Of a stretch of 64,000 bases of DNA, positions 8,718 through 16,954 are shown one piece after another. The notes under the pieces were generated by a model that worked only from the letters and a program-made list of their open reading frames with translations, made no database searches and had not been told where the DNA came from. The position numbers were made by a program, and so were the translations under genes. Every line of letters begins with the position of its first letter. Within the stretch, counting starts at the first letter, position 1. Origin of the DNA: Bacteroidaceae bacterium. Its GTDB lineage: Bacteria > Bacteroidota > Bacteroidia > Bacteroidales > Bacteroidaceae. Location: positions 1-64,000 of the forward strand of contig JAFZSP010000053.1 of NCBI GenBank assembly GCA_017619335.1. The letters are read 5' to 3'.

Positions 8718-9851
8718 TTATCTGTCCAAAATCCCGCGTGTATAATGGCCGCGCCGAGTGACGTCTCCGTTCTTGTCTTTTTCCACGAAATCGCCATCAC
8801 GCTCGTTGTTGGCGTAGGAACCTTCGAAGCGCACGCCGTCGGGCGTTTCCATCACGCACTTGCCATGTTTCTCGCCCTGGGAGAACTGCCCGCGGAACTT
8901 GGTGCCGTCCTTCTGGCGGAGTATCCCTTCTCCATCCATCATGCCGTTTTTCCACTCACCGTCATATACGTCGCCGTTGGCCCAGGTGTACTTGCCGCGG
9001 CCTTCTTTCTTGTCGTTCTGCCACTGGCCCACGTAGGTGGTGCCGTCGGTGGCGGTGAAGGTGCCCGTACCGTGCTTCAGTCCCGCGCGGAACTGTCCCA
9101 CGTACTTGTTGCCATTGGCATAGACAAAGATGCCTTCGCCCTCGCGCTGGCTGTGATTGTAGGAGCCTTCGTAGCGGTCGCCATTGTTAAAGAGGTAGAT
9201 ACCCTTGCCCTGCAGCTGGTCCTCCTCGAAGTTGCCACGATAAATGTCGCCATTGGCATAGTTGTAGGTTCCCTGACCGTGCATTTTCCCCATCTTCCAG
9301 CCACCAGAGTAGTGGGCGCCGTTGGCCCAGGAGAAGGTGCCTTGGCCGTCCTTGAGGTCATAACGCCATGTGCCGTCGTAGCGGTCGCCGCTGGCATAGA
9401 TGTAGGTTCCCAGCCCCATTCGCTTGTCCTCTTCCCAGTCGCCCTCGTAGCGGTCGCCGTTGTAATAATACATCGTTCCCTTTCCTTGTTGGAAGTCGCG
9501 GAACCACAGACCCTCGTAACGGTTGTTGTTCTTGAAGTAGAAGGTGCCCTTGCCATGCTGCTGGTCCTGGTACCACTCTCCCTCGTAGCGCTCGCCGTCG
9601 TTGAACGTGTAGGTGCCGTAGCCCTCGCGCTTGCCCTTGACGTATTCTCCTTCATAGAGGTCGCCATTGAGGAAGCGCGTCTGTCCCTTGCCATAGGGTT
9701 TGCCGCGGAACATCTCGCCCTGGTACTCGGCGCCATCCTTGAAGGTATAGGTGCCAATGGTGATTTCCTGTCCTGTCGCCACCACAGGCAACGCCGTGAG
9801 TGCCAAGAGGATAAGATAGGATTTTATGGTATGAAATGAGACTATATACAT
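8718..9851 (-). CDS. secreted MORN-repeat protein
   Basis: A 377-residue protein with an N-terminal signal sequence (hydrophobic run about residues 12-26, cleavage near VATG-Q) followed by fourteen uninterrupted 23-residue MORN repeats (pattern Y.NGD.YEG.W..G...GKGT) and a partial fifteenth. Repeat length is constant throughout. MORN repeats form extended beta sheets that bind lipids or proteins; here they would be periplasmic or extracellular. No enzymatic domain is attached. It is a single-gene unit with its own promoter and terminator. Function unknown. Confidence 0.9.
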   Translation of the reverse strand: MYIVSFHTIKSYLILLALTALPVVATGQEITIGTYTFKDGAEYQGEMFRGKPYGKGQTRFLNGDLYEGEYVKGKREGYGTYTFNDGERYEGEWYQDQQHGKGTFYFKNNNRYEGLWFRDFQQGKGTMYYYNGDRYEGDWEEDKRMGLGTYIYASGDRYDGTWRYDLKDGQGTFSWANGAHYSGGWKMGKMHGQGTYNYANGDIYRGNFEEDQLQGKGIYLFNNGDRYEGSYNHSQREGEGIFVYANGNKYVGQFRAGLKHGTGTFTATDGTTYVGQWQNDKKEGRGKYTWANGDVYDGEWKNGMMDGEGILRQKDGTKFRGQFSQGEKHGKCVMETPDGVRFEGSYANNERDGDFVEKDKNGDVTRRGHYTRGILDR

Positions 9852-9873
9852 TGTCAGAAGTACTTTTACCGGG

Positions 9874-9905
9874 CAAAGATAGTAGAAAAAACCGAAACGG
9901 CGAAA
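9874..9905 (-). promoter_or_regulatory. promoter of the MORN-repeat gene
   Basis: Minus-strand TATCTTTG (9874-9881) with TTTC 20 bases upstream (9902-9905). Confidence 0.6.
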
Positions 9906-9929
9906 TTCCTTAATACCTTTTAACGGTCT

Positions 9930-12143
9930 TTATAATCTTGTCACGGCTTTCACACCTTTGACGCCCTCAATCTTCTGGATGAGCTGTTTCAGGCGCGTGG
10001 TGTCCTCCAGCATGATGGTCAGCGTGCCGGAAAAGAGGCCGTCGTGGCTGTCGATGGAAATACTGCGCAGGAGCAGGCGCTCGTCCTTAGAAATGATGCT
10101 GGTGATGTTGTTGACAATGCCCAAGTCGTCCTGTCCCACGATACGCAGTGTCACGCTGTACTGGTTGCTACCCTTGCCTGCCCATCGCGCATCAATAATA
10201 CGGTAGCCGTAGCGCTCGCGCAAAGCCGGCGCATTGGGGCAGTCGGTGCGGTGGATTTTGATGCCGCCGCCCGCCGTGAGGAACCCGAAGACGCGGTCCC
10301 CATACACAGGGTGACAGCAGCGTGCCAGCGAGTAATCGATGCCGCTGAGGTTCTGGTCGATCACTAAGACGTCGCCACCTTTCAGCGTCTTTGCCCCGGC
10401 GTCTGTCTGGAGCTGGAAAGTATCGGCGCTGACGGTCTGCTGGGGCGCAATCTCCCCGCGGTCGTAGCGTTGCTGTTGAACGTAGGCATCCAGCACCTGA
10501 TTGATTTCCAAAGTTCCTTCGGCCAGGGCCTGATAGAACTCGGTCACCACACGGTAGCCCAGACGCGTCATCACGTGCATCAGCGTGCTCTCTTCGATGT
10601 CTATCTTCCTGTTCTTGAACTTCCGCTCCAGCTCTTCCTTGGCAAAGGCTGCCTGTGTGGCCGCCATCTCCTTGAGTGCCTGACGGATCTTGGCGCGGGC
10701 ACGGCCAGTTTTCACAAAAGTGAGCCAGTCCTGCTTGGGCACCTGGTTGACGTGGGTCATGATTTCCACCTGGTCGCCGCTCTGCAGCACATAGCGCAGG
10801 GTGACCATCTTTCCGTTGATTCGTCCGCCAGTGCACTTGTTACCAATTTTGGTATGAATGGCGTAGGCAAAGTCCAACACCGTGGCACCCTGAGGCAGTT
10901 TGAAGAGGTCGCCACGGGGAGTGAACACGAAGACTTCGTCCTCGTAGAGATCCATCTTGAACTGGTCCATCAGTTGCAGGTCGTCACCCGCCTCCAGCGC
11001 ATTGCGGATATTCTGCAGCCATGCTTCCACAGCAGCCTCGCCGCCTTTCACGCCCTTGTAACGCCAATGGGCCGCCAGTCCGCGTTCGGCAATCTCATCC
11101 ATGCGCTCTGTGCGAATCTGCACCTCCACCCACTTGCCTTCAGGGCCCAGAACAGTGATGTGCAGACTCTCGTAACCATTGCTTTTGGGGATACTCAGCC
11201 AGTCACGCATGCGCTTCGGGTTGGGCTGATACATATCGGTGATGATGGAGAACACCTGCCAGCAGTCCTGCTTCTCGCGATCCAATGGCGAGTCCAAAAT
11301 AATGCGAATGGCGAAGAGATCATAAACGCCCTCAAAGGCGCACTTCTGCTTCTTCATCTTCTGCCAGATGCTGTGAATGCTCTTAGTGCGTCCCTTCATG
11401 TGAAACTTCAGTCCAGCAGCTCTAAGCTTTTCATCTATAGGGCCTATAAAGCGTTCAATATAGGCGTCCCGACTCTTCTTGGTGGCATTCAGTTTCTCCT
11501 TGATGTGGTAGTAGGCGTCGTGCTCCAGATACTTCAGCGAAAGGTCTTCCAACTCGCTCTTGAGCTTGTACAGTCCCAGCTTGTGGGCCAACGGTGCATA
11601 GAGGTAGGCCGCCTCCGTAGCCACGCGCCTTCGTGCCTCGTCGTCCTCGGCATCCTTGATTTGCCGCATGATGCAGACGCGGGAGGCAATAACGATGAGG
11701 ATAACCCTCATATCTTCGGCAAAGGACAACAACAGCTGGCGGAAATTCTCGCTCTCCACGATGGGATTCTTCTCGTACAACTCACTGATGCGAGCCAGAC
11801 CGTGGACAATCAGTGCTACGTCCTCGCCGAAATCCTTGCGCACCTGCTCCACCGTCAGCTGACCGCTGATGACCAGCCCGTTCAGCAGGATACCAAGGAC
11901 TGCTCCACGTGTCATCCCAATCTCTGTGGCAACGATGTAGGCAGTCTGCAAATCCTTCACCAAAGGATGAAGACCGAAGACGTCACGCTGCATCGCTGGC
12001 GTGTCGGCAGCCGACAATAGCAGACGGCGCACCTTATCGGAATCATCCGCATGAAACTCACCACTCCCCAAACGCTGCAACTGATCCTGCAGTTCCACTA
12101 TTTGGCGACGTTCTTCCACACTTAAAGCATGTATATCTTTCAT
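9930..12143 (-). CDS. relA: RelA/SpoT homologue, (p)ppGpp synthetase with degenerate hydrolase domain
   Basis: Makes the stringent-response alarmone. Domains in order: HD region, synthetase (KSIHSIWQKM, DLFAIRI, RMRDWLSIPKSNGYESLH, VEVQIRT, MDEIAERGLAAHW), TGS (VFTPRGDLFKLPQGATVLDFAYAIH), a CC/zinc-finger region (ARCCHPVYGD) and a C-terminal ACT domain. The synthetase motifs look intact. In the HD domain the usual HD(T/V)VEDT block reads GILLNGLVISG and the later D-R-x-H-N-M-R block reads ASRVCIMRQ, so hydrolysis is probably lost and the enzyme would act as a RelA-like synthetase. The MKDIHAL start (737 residues) is preferred to an upstream GTG-type extension that overlaps the promoter. A second, hydrolysing Rsh should exist elsewhere in the genome. 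Confidence 0.92.
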   Translation of the reverse strand: MKDIHALSVEERRQIVELQDQLQRLGSGEFHADDSDKVRRLLLSAADTPAMQRDVFGLHPLVKDLQTAYIVATEIGMTRGAVLGILLNGLVISGQLTVEQVRKDFGEDVALIVHGLARISELYEKNPIVESENFRQLLLSFAEDMRVILIVIASRVCIMRQIKDAEDDEARRRVATEAAYLYAPLAHKLGLYKLKSELEDLSLKYLEHDAYYHIKEKLNATKKSRDAYIERFIGPIDEKLRAAGLKFHMKGRTKSIHSIWQKMKKQKCAFEGVYDLFAIRIILDSPLDREKQDCWQVFSIITDMYQPNPKRMRDWLSIPKSNGYESLHITVLGPEGKWVEVQIRTERMDEIAERGLAAHWRYKGVKGGEAAVEAWLQNIRNALEAGDDLQLMDQFKMDLYEDEVFVFTPRGDLFKLPQGATVLDFAYAIHTKIGNKCTGGRINGKMVTLRYVLQSGDQVEIMTHVNQVPKQDWLTFVKTGRARAKIRQALKEMAATQAAFAKEELERKFKNRKIDIEESTLMHVMTRLGYRVVTEFYQALAEGTLEINQVLDAYVQQQRYDRGEIAPQQTVSADTFQLQTDAGAKTLKGGDVLVIDQNLSGIDYSLARCCHPVYGDRVFGFLTAGGGIKIHRTDCPNAPALRERYGYRIIDARWAGKGSNQYSVTLRIVGQDDLGIVNNITSIISKDERLLLRSISIDSHDGLFSGTLTIMLEDTTRLKQLIQKIEGVKGVKAVTRL

Positions 12144-12172
12144 TTTTCGTACAAAATACAACAAATTTGATG

Positions 12173-12180
12173 CGAAGATA
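12173..12180 (-). promoter_or_regulatory. probable -7 element of relA
   Basis: Minus-strand TATCTTCG is one base from TAnnTTTG; TTGG lies 22 bases upstream. Placement 30 bases before the MKDIHAL start supports that start. Confidence 0.45.
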
Positions 12181-12223
12181 CAGTTTTTCTTCCAAACAAG
12201 CACCAACTTTGAACCTTTTTTAC

Positions 12224-12231
12224 TACTTTTG
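12224..12231 (+). promoter_or_regulatory. -7 element of the DUF4301 gene
   Basis: TACTTTTG, a full match to TAnnTTTG, divergent from the relA promoter. No TTTG is found at the standard spacing upstream. Confidence 0.5.
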
Positions 12232-12270
12232 ACCAGAATTTCATAAACTTTAAGCCCTTAACCCGCCAGA

Positions 12271-12298
12271 ATTCACCATTCATTATTCATAATTCAAT
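12271..12298 (+). repeat. heptamer tandem repeat (ATTCATT family), 4 units
   Basis: ATTCACC-ATTCATT-ATTCATA-ATTCAAT in strict 7-base phase, ending four bases before the DUF4301 start codon. It lies in the transcribed leader, downstream of the -7 element. Confidence 0.8.
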
Positions 12299-12302
12299 TG
12301 AT

Positions 12303-13823
12303 ATGTTGAACGCAGAAGACAAAAAACAACTTGCCGCCAAAGGCATCAGTGAACAACAAATCGAGACCCAACTCCAGCAGTTCCGTCAAGGTTTCCCCTT
12401 TCTAAAGCTTCGCGCTGCGGCCGCCATCGGATACGGTATTTTCGCACCCTCCGACGCAGAATGTCAGGCCCTCACCGAGGCTTGGAACGATTACCGTGCC
12501 GAAGGGCATCACATCACCAAGTTTGTGCCCGCCAGCGGTGCCGCCTCACGCATGTTCAAGAACATGTTTGAGTTCCGTGATGGTGACCACGACGCACCGA
12601 CCTCCGACTTCGAGAAAACCTATTTTGACTACATCCACGATTTCGCCTTCTTCCCTGCACTGGACGACGCTTGTCAGGTGCTCTACGGTGAAGGTGCCGA
12701 CGCACTCATGGCTGCGGGACGTTACAAGGAAGTGGTTTGCGCCATGCTGGACGAGGACGGCCTGAACTATGGACAACTGCCAAAGGGCCTGCTGCAGTTC
12801 CACGCATACGAAGACTGCGCCCGCACGCCTCTGGAAGAACACCTCGTTGAAGCAGCTCTCTATGCCGCCTCCGACGGCACTGCTGATGTGCATTTCACCG
12901 TCTCCACAGAGCACCGCGAACTCTTTGAGGAGCTCGTCCAACGTGTGCTGCCGCTGTATGAGGAGAAATTCAAGATTAAATATAAGGTGTCCTTCAGTGA
13001 GCAGAAGCCTGCCACCGACACTCTCGCTGCCACCATGGACAACGAGCCCTTCCGCACCGAAGACGGACGCCTGCTCTTCCGCCCGGGTGGTCACGGAGCG
13101 CTCATACAGAATCTCTCAGACCTCTCCTCAGATGTGGTCTTCATCAAAAACATCGACAACGTGGTGCCCGACAGCCTCAAACCCGCCACGACACTCTGGA
13201 AGCAAGTCATCGCCGGCGTGCTGGTCAACACACAGCGCCAGACCTTTGAATACCTGCGCCGTCTGGACGAGGGCAATTGCGGACGTGCCGAGTTGGAAGA
13301 GATGGCAGCCTTCCTGCACAACGATCTCTGCACAGAGGTGCCCGGCATCAGCGAACTCGGCAACGAGGAGTTGGCACGTCTGCTCCACGCCAAGTTCAAT
13401 CGCCCCATCCGTGTCTGCGGAATGGTGAAGAACGTGGGTGAGCCCGGTGGCGGCCCCTTCCTGGCTTTCAACCCCGACGGCAGCGTCAGCCCACAGATTC
13501 TCGAGAGTTCACAAATCGACACCCACAACCCCGCCTATTTGGCTATGTTCAACGGCGGTACCCACTTCAACCCCGTGGATCTCGTCTGCGCTATCCGTGA
13601 CTACAAGGGCCAGCGCTTCGACCTGCCCCGTTACGTGGATCCAGCCACAGGCTTCATCTCCTTCAAGTCCAAGAGCGGCAAAGAGCTCAAGGCTCTAGAA
13701 CTCCCCGGACTCTGGAACGGTGCTATGAGCGATTGGAACACCGTCTTCGTGGAAGTGCCACTGGAGACCTTCAACCCCGTCAAGACCGTCAACGACCTGC
13801 TCCGACCACAACATCAGGCATAA
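12303..13823 (+). CDS. DUF4301 family protein, possible sugar nucleotidyltransferase
   Basis: 506 residues matching the DUF4301 family as I know it, found mainly in Bacteroidetes and uncharacterised. Two stretches recall UDP-sugar pyrophosphorylases: FVPASGAASRMFK (about residues 76-88), like the nucleotide-binding PAGGxGTRxxxxK loop, and RPGGHGALIQNL...DVVFIKNIDN (about residues 260-285), like the GxGDIY...V.NVDN segment. These support an NTP-transferase fold, but the Gly-rich loop is altered (GAAS in place of GxGT), so substrate and activity are open. It is a single-gene unit with its own promoter and terminator. Confidence 0.85.
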   Translation: MLNAEDKKQLAAKGISEQQIETQLQQFRQGFPFLKLRAAAAIGYGIFAPSDAECQALTEAWNDYRAEGHHITKFVPASGAASRMFKNMFEFRDGDHDAPTSDFEKTYFDYIHDFAFFPALDDACQVLYGEGADALMAAGRYKEVVCAMLDEDGLNYGQLPKGLLQFHAYEDCARTPLEEHLVEAALYAASDGTADVHFTVSTEHRELFEELVQRVLPLYEEKFKIKYKVSFSEQKPATDTLAATMDNEPFRTEDGRLLFRPGGHGALIQNLSDLSSDVVFIKNIDNVVPDSLKPATTLWKQVIAGVLVNTQRQTFEYLRRLDEGNCGRAELEEMAAFLHNDLCTEVPGISELGNEELARLLHAKFNRPIRVCGMVKNVGEPGGGPFLAFNPDGSVSPQILESSQIDTHNPAYLAMFNGGTHFNPVDLVCAIRDYKGQRFDLPRYVDPATGFISFKSKSGKELKALELPGLWNGAMSDWNTVFVEVPLETFNPVKTVNDLLRPQHQA

Positions 13824-13851
13824 AATGCTGTAAAAAACAGCCCTCAACGAA

Positions 13852-13892
13852 AAAAAGTTTGGACCTCACACACGAAAGTCCAAACTTTTTTT
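13852..13892 (+). terminator. terminator of the DUF4301 gene
   Basis: AAAAAGTTTGGAC and GTCCAAACTTTTTT form a 13-bp stem ending in a T-run. It runs straight into the promoter of the tRNA gene. Confidence 0.85.
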
Positions 13893-13893
13893 G

Positions 13894-13901
13894 TACCTTT
13901 G
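13894..13901 (+). promoter_or_regulatory. -7 element of tRNA-Arg
   Basis: TACCTTTG, a full TAnnTTTG match, 22 bases before the tRNA gene. Confidence 0.6.
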
Positions 13902-13923
13902 CGCCCGATTTCAGAAAACAGAT

Positions 13924-13997
13924 GGCTCCGTAGCTCAGCTGGATAGAGCAACAGCCTTCTAAGCTGTGGGTCTTGGGTTCGAATCCCAACGGAGTCA
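13924..13997 (+). tRNA. tRNA-Arg (anticodon UCU)
   Basis: Complete cloverleaf: acceptor GGCTCCG/CGGAGTC, D arm GCTC/GAGC, anticodon stem ACAGC/GCTGT with loop CTTCTAA (anticodon TCT), T arm TTGGG/CCCAA with TTCGAAT loop, discriminator A. The 3' CCA is not encoded. Confidence 0.97.
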
Positions 13998-14005
13998 CCG
14001 AAAGA

Positions 14006-14045
14006 AAAAGCCACCTTCTCCCAGAACAGGAACGGGTGGTTTTTT
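14006..14045 (+). terminator. terminator after tRNA-Arg
   Basis: AAAAGCCACC pairs with GGTGGTTTTTT around a long loop. The A-run/T-run symmetry would let it serve the convergent dedA gene as well. Confidence 0.55.
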
Positions 14046-14069
14046 GTGTATATCAGATGATGCTTGTTG

Positions 14070-14696
14070 CTATGACTTCTTGAAACCTTTGTAGATGAGG
14101 AAAGCAATAAAGCCCAGAAAAAGGACAATCATACCAATGCCGAGTTCATGGCTGTACTCGTTGACTTTTTCCATGAGCTGGTCCTCGGGCACTACGCTCT
14201 GGAGGCTATAACCGATGACAGCGAGGATGATGTTCCAGAGGCCCGCGCCGATGGTGGTATAAAGGATGAAGCGGGAAAGCTGCATCTTGGCCAGGCCAGC
14301 CGGAATAGAAATCAGGTGACGAATACCAGGGACGAGGCGTCCGATGAGGGTGGCAGTGGCACCGTGGTCTGTGAAATACTGCTCGGTTTTCTGCACTTTC
14401 TGCTCGTTGAGAAGGCAAAGATGCCCGAAGGTGCTATTGGCAAAAGCATAAATGATGGGACGTCCGAGGTAACGGGCTGCAGTATAGTTGATAAGCGCAC
14501 CCAAGTTGGCGCCAAGGGTGGCACAGAGAACGACCAGGATGACATTGAGATCACTGCCGTCGGCAGCAGCACGGTAGGCAGCGGGTGGAACCACGAGTTC
14601 ACTGGGTATTGGAATGACGGTACTCTCAAGAGTCATCAGAAAAGTGATGGTCCAGTAGTTGAGGTGCTCAAGGCACCAAGAAATGAAGTTTGACAT
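14070..14696 (-). CDS. DedA-family (SNARE-associated/VTT domain) membrane protein
   Basis: A 208-residue inner-membrane protein with several hydrophobic segments. It carries the DedA features: an early membrane-embedded acidic residue (FLMTLESTVIPIPSE), a Gly-rich GANLGALINYTAARYLGR stretch and the signature GRLVPGIRHLISIPAGLA with the essential arginines. DedA proteins act in lipid-carrier (undecaprenyl-phosphate) or phosphatidylethanolamine flipping and proton-dependent envelope homeostasis. It is the last gene of the minus-strand run, 21 bases after the glycosyltransferase. Confidence 0.92.
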   Translation of the reverse strand: MSNFISWCLEHLNYWTITFLMTLESTVIPIPSELVVPPAAYRAAADGSDLNVILVVLCATLGANLGALINYTAARYLGRPIIYAFANSTFGHLCLLNEQKVQKTEQYFTDHGATATLIGRLVPGIRHLISIPAGLAKMQLSRFILYTTIGAGLWNIILAVIGYSLQSVVPEDQLMEKVNEYSHELGIGMIVLFLGFIAFLIYKGFKKS

Positions 14697-14717
14697 TATG
14701 AAGTTGAAACTAAAGAG

Positions 14718-15764
14718 TTAGATGAATTTCTTGCGGAACTCGTTTTTGGGAGTGAAACGATGACGAAACCAGGCAGAGACGTTCCACAAAGGCAGGAGCA
14801 AGGAGAGGATAGGCAGGGAAAAATGGAAGAGACGCTGATACCCTATTGCAGCGGCAGCTCGATTGAAACTCACGTTGAAATAGGTCAGGATAATGATGAA
14901 CAGGAGAGCGATGAGTCCGAGGAGTAACCACAGAGGTTCAGAACGCGGAGCGTCAAAGTAAAGGACGAGGGGCCACACAGAGAGACCCACGAAGAGCATG
15001 AACCACGGAAGTGCCATCCTCAGGTTCTGCTTGACGCGATAACCAAAAGTGTGACGCTGGTGACGACGGGTCTCCATATAGAAGGTTCGCTGCTGTTTCC
15101 AGAGACGCTGTTCTGACAGACGGTCTTGGATGACGATGGCCTCCGGAGATGTCAATGTGACGGTGTTGCGATAGTTGGAGAGACGATTGACGAGGAGTTC
15201 CACAGCACCTGTGAGCAGGTTTACCTGCTGACCGAAACCGTCCTTTTCCAAAAACGCCGAACGGCGGATGGCCACATTGCAGTCATCGGCACGAACAGCA
15301 GCCTCTCCACTTTTTACGTAGCGAAGGTTCGCGAGCGTATTCCATAGGCGGAAGAAGCTGGTTTTCAGGTCAAACCATGTACGGTGGCTCTCGTCGTACT
15401 TGGCCACGCCGATGATGATATCTTTCCCTTCTTGAACCGTATCTGCGATGCAGCGCAGCCACTGGTCTGACGCGGGCTGACAATCGGCACGTGTGATAAC
15501 CACCCAATCATACTTCGCCGCACGAATACCAAGGGTCAACGCCAGGCGTTCAAGGCTGATGTCTCGGGCTGAGGCAGGAGTGAAAGTATGATGTAGTCGC
15601 GGCTCGTTGGCTTCCAGTGATTCCAGCACGTCTTTCGTCTCATCCGTGGAAGCCACATCCACCACAATGACCTCGAAGTCCTCGTAGTCTTGTGCGAGGA
15701 CGGCTGGCAGGTGGTATCGAAGGGCATCTGCGTGATTATGAGAAGGTATAACTACGGATAGCAA
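14718..15764 (-). CDS. family 2 glycosyltransferase, membrane-anchored
   Basis: 348 residues. The N-terminal ~230 residues are a GT2 GT-A domain: MLSVVIPSHNHADAL, VIVVDVASTDET (donor-binding aspartates) and WVVITRADCQP in the DxD position (written RAD here). Two hydrophobic segments follow (about residues 255-275 and 280-300), then a basic C-terminus, so it is probably anchored at the cytoplasmic face and uses a lipid-linked or polymer acceptor. The acceptor cannot be told. It starts 5 bases after the lysA stop. Confidence 0.88.
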   Translation of the reverse strand: MLSVVIPSHNHADALRYHLPAVLAQDYEDFEVIVVDVASTDETKDVLESLEANEPRLHHTFTPASARDISLERLALTLGIRAAKYDWVVITRADCQPASDQWLRCIADTVQEGKDIIIGVAKYDESHRTWFDLKTSFFRLWNTLANLRYVKSGEAAVRADDCNVAIRRSAFLEKDGFGQQVNLLTGAVELLVNRLSNYRNTVTLTSPEAIVIQDRLSEQRLWKQQRTFYMETRRHQRHTFGYRVKQNLRMALPWFMLFVGLSVWPLVLYFDAPRSEPLWLLLGLIALLFIIILTYFNVSFNRAAAAIGYQRLFHFSLPILSLLLPLWNVSAWFRHRFTPKNEFRKKFI

Positions 15765-15769
15765 GAGCT

Positions 15770-16942
15770 TTATGCGAGATTTTGGATGTCGTCGGTGGTG
15801 TAGGTTGCAGGTAGTGGACGGCAGTTGTACTGGGAAGACATGGTCTCGCCGTAGGCACCGGCAGAGCGGAAGAGCAGGAGATCTCCGCGACGGGTCTCAG
15901 GGAGGGCGTAGTCTCGGGCGAAGGTGTCGGAAGACTCACAGATGGGGCCTACCACATCGTAGGTGTAGATCGGTTTACCCGCTGGGACAGAAAGGTTCTG
16001 GATAGCGTGAAGTGCGCCGTAGAAGGCTGGACGGATGAGCTCCGTGAAGCCTGCATCCACGATGACGAAACGCTTCTGTTTGCCGTGCTTCACATAAAGG
16101 ACACGGGTAAGAAGAGAACCCATCTGAGCGACCACGGCACGTCCAAGTTCAAAATGAACCTGCTGACCTTCACGCAGTTGGAGGCCGCGACGGAAGGTGT
16201 CGAAATAAGCCTGGAAGTCTGGAATAGGATGTGCATCTGGAGCATCATAATCAATGCCGAGTCCGCCACCTACATTGATATTCGGCGCAAAGAGACCTTC
16301 GCGAACCAATACTGCCTGCAACTCATTGACACGAACGCAGAGTGCCTGGAAGTCATCCATTTCCAAGAGTTGCGATCCTATGTGAAAATGCAAACCCGTG
16401 AAATCAACAAGGGGCATCGATTCTGCCATGCGAATCACCTTAACCATATCCTCCATATCAATTCCGAATTTGTCCTCAGCACGACCGGTGGTGATGTGAG
16501 CATGAGTGTGGGCACCCACGTCGGGGTTGATGCGGAAACTCACACGCGCGCGTATATTTAAAGAGGTAGCGATTTCGTTGATGACTTGCAGTTCCTCCAC
16601 GCTCTCCACGTTGAACATTCCAATCTCCTTTTCCAGCGCCAGGCGGATTTCCCAGTCGGCCTTCCCCACCCCAGCGAAGACAATCTCCTTGGCAGGGAAG
16701 CCAGCCTTCAAAGCAACCTCAATCTCTCCTCCACTCACACAGTCGGCTCCCAAGCCGGCGGCTGCAATCCGCTGAAGAACGCGAGGGTTGGCGTTGGCCT
16801 TGATGGCATAATGGACGTGATAGTTGGCATGACTGGTGGATTCGGCATTGATGGCTTGGAGTGTGCTGTCAAGCAGTTCCAAGTCATAAAGGTAACAGGG
16901 AGTCTTGACGGCAGACGAGTTGCGCAATTGGACTTTTTCCAT
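15770..16942 (-). CDS. lysA: diaminopimelate decarboxylase
   Basis: Last step of lysine synthesis: meso-diaminopimelate to lysine. Fold type III PLP enzyme: the Schiff-base lysine is Lys48 in HYAIKAN, followed by the HIGSQL and GGGLGIDY phosphate-binding segments and the GPICESSDTFARD motif with the dimer-interface active-site cysteine. At 390 residues it is near the usual length. It follows lysC by 12 bases, so lysine genes are paired. Confidence 0.96.
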   Translation of the reverse strand: MEKVQLRNSSAVKTPCYLYDLELLDSTLQAINAESTSHANYHVHYAIKANANPRVLQRIAAAGLGADCVSGGEIEVALKAGFPAKEIVFAGVGKADWEIRLALEKEIGMFNVESVEELQVINEIATSLNIRARVSFRINPDVGAHTHAHITTGRAEDKFGIDMEDMVKVIRMAESMPLVDFTGLHFHIGSQLLEMDDFQALCVRVNELQAVLVREGLFAPNINVGGGLGIDYDAPDAHPIPDFQAYFDTFRRGLQLREGQQVHFELGRAVVAQMGSLLTRVLYVKHGKQKRFVIVDAGFTELIRPAFYGALHAIQNLSVPAGKPIYTYDVVGPICESSDTFARDYALPETRRGDLLLFRSAGAYGETMSSQYNCRPLPATYTTDDIQNLA

Positions 16943-16954
16943 TGTTGGAGACAG

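Noticed and set aside
8643..9839. 398-codon open frame on the plus strand
   Set aside because: Antisense to the MORN-repeat gene; the repetitive look comes from the MORN DNA repeats.
10470..12020. 516-codon open frame on the plus strand
   Set aside because: Antisense to relA, with no recognisable domain or promoter; a mirror frame of a GC-biased gene.
13843..13997. integration site at tRNA-Arg
   Set aside because: No integrase, direct repeat of the tRNA 3' end or mobile gene is seen on either side.
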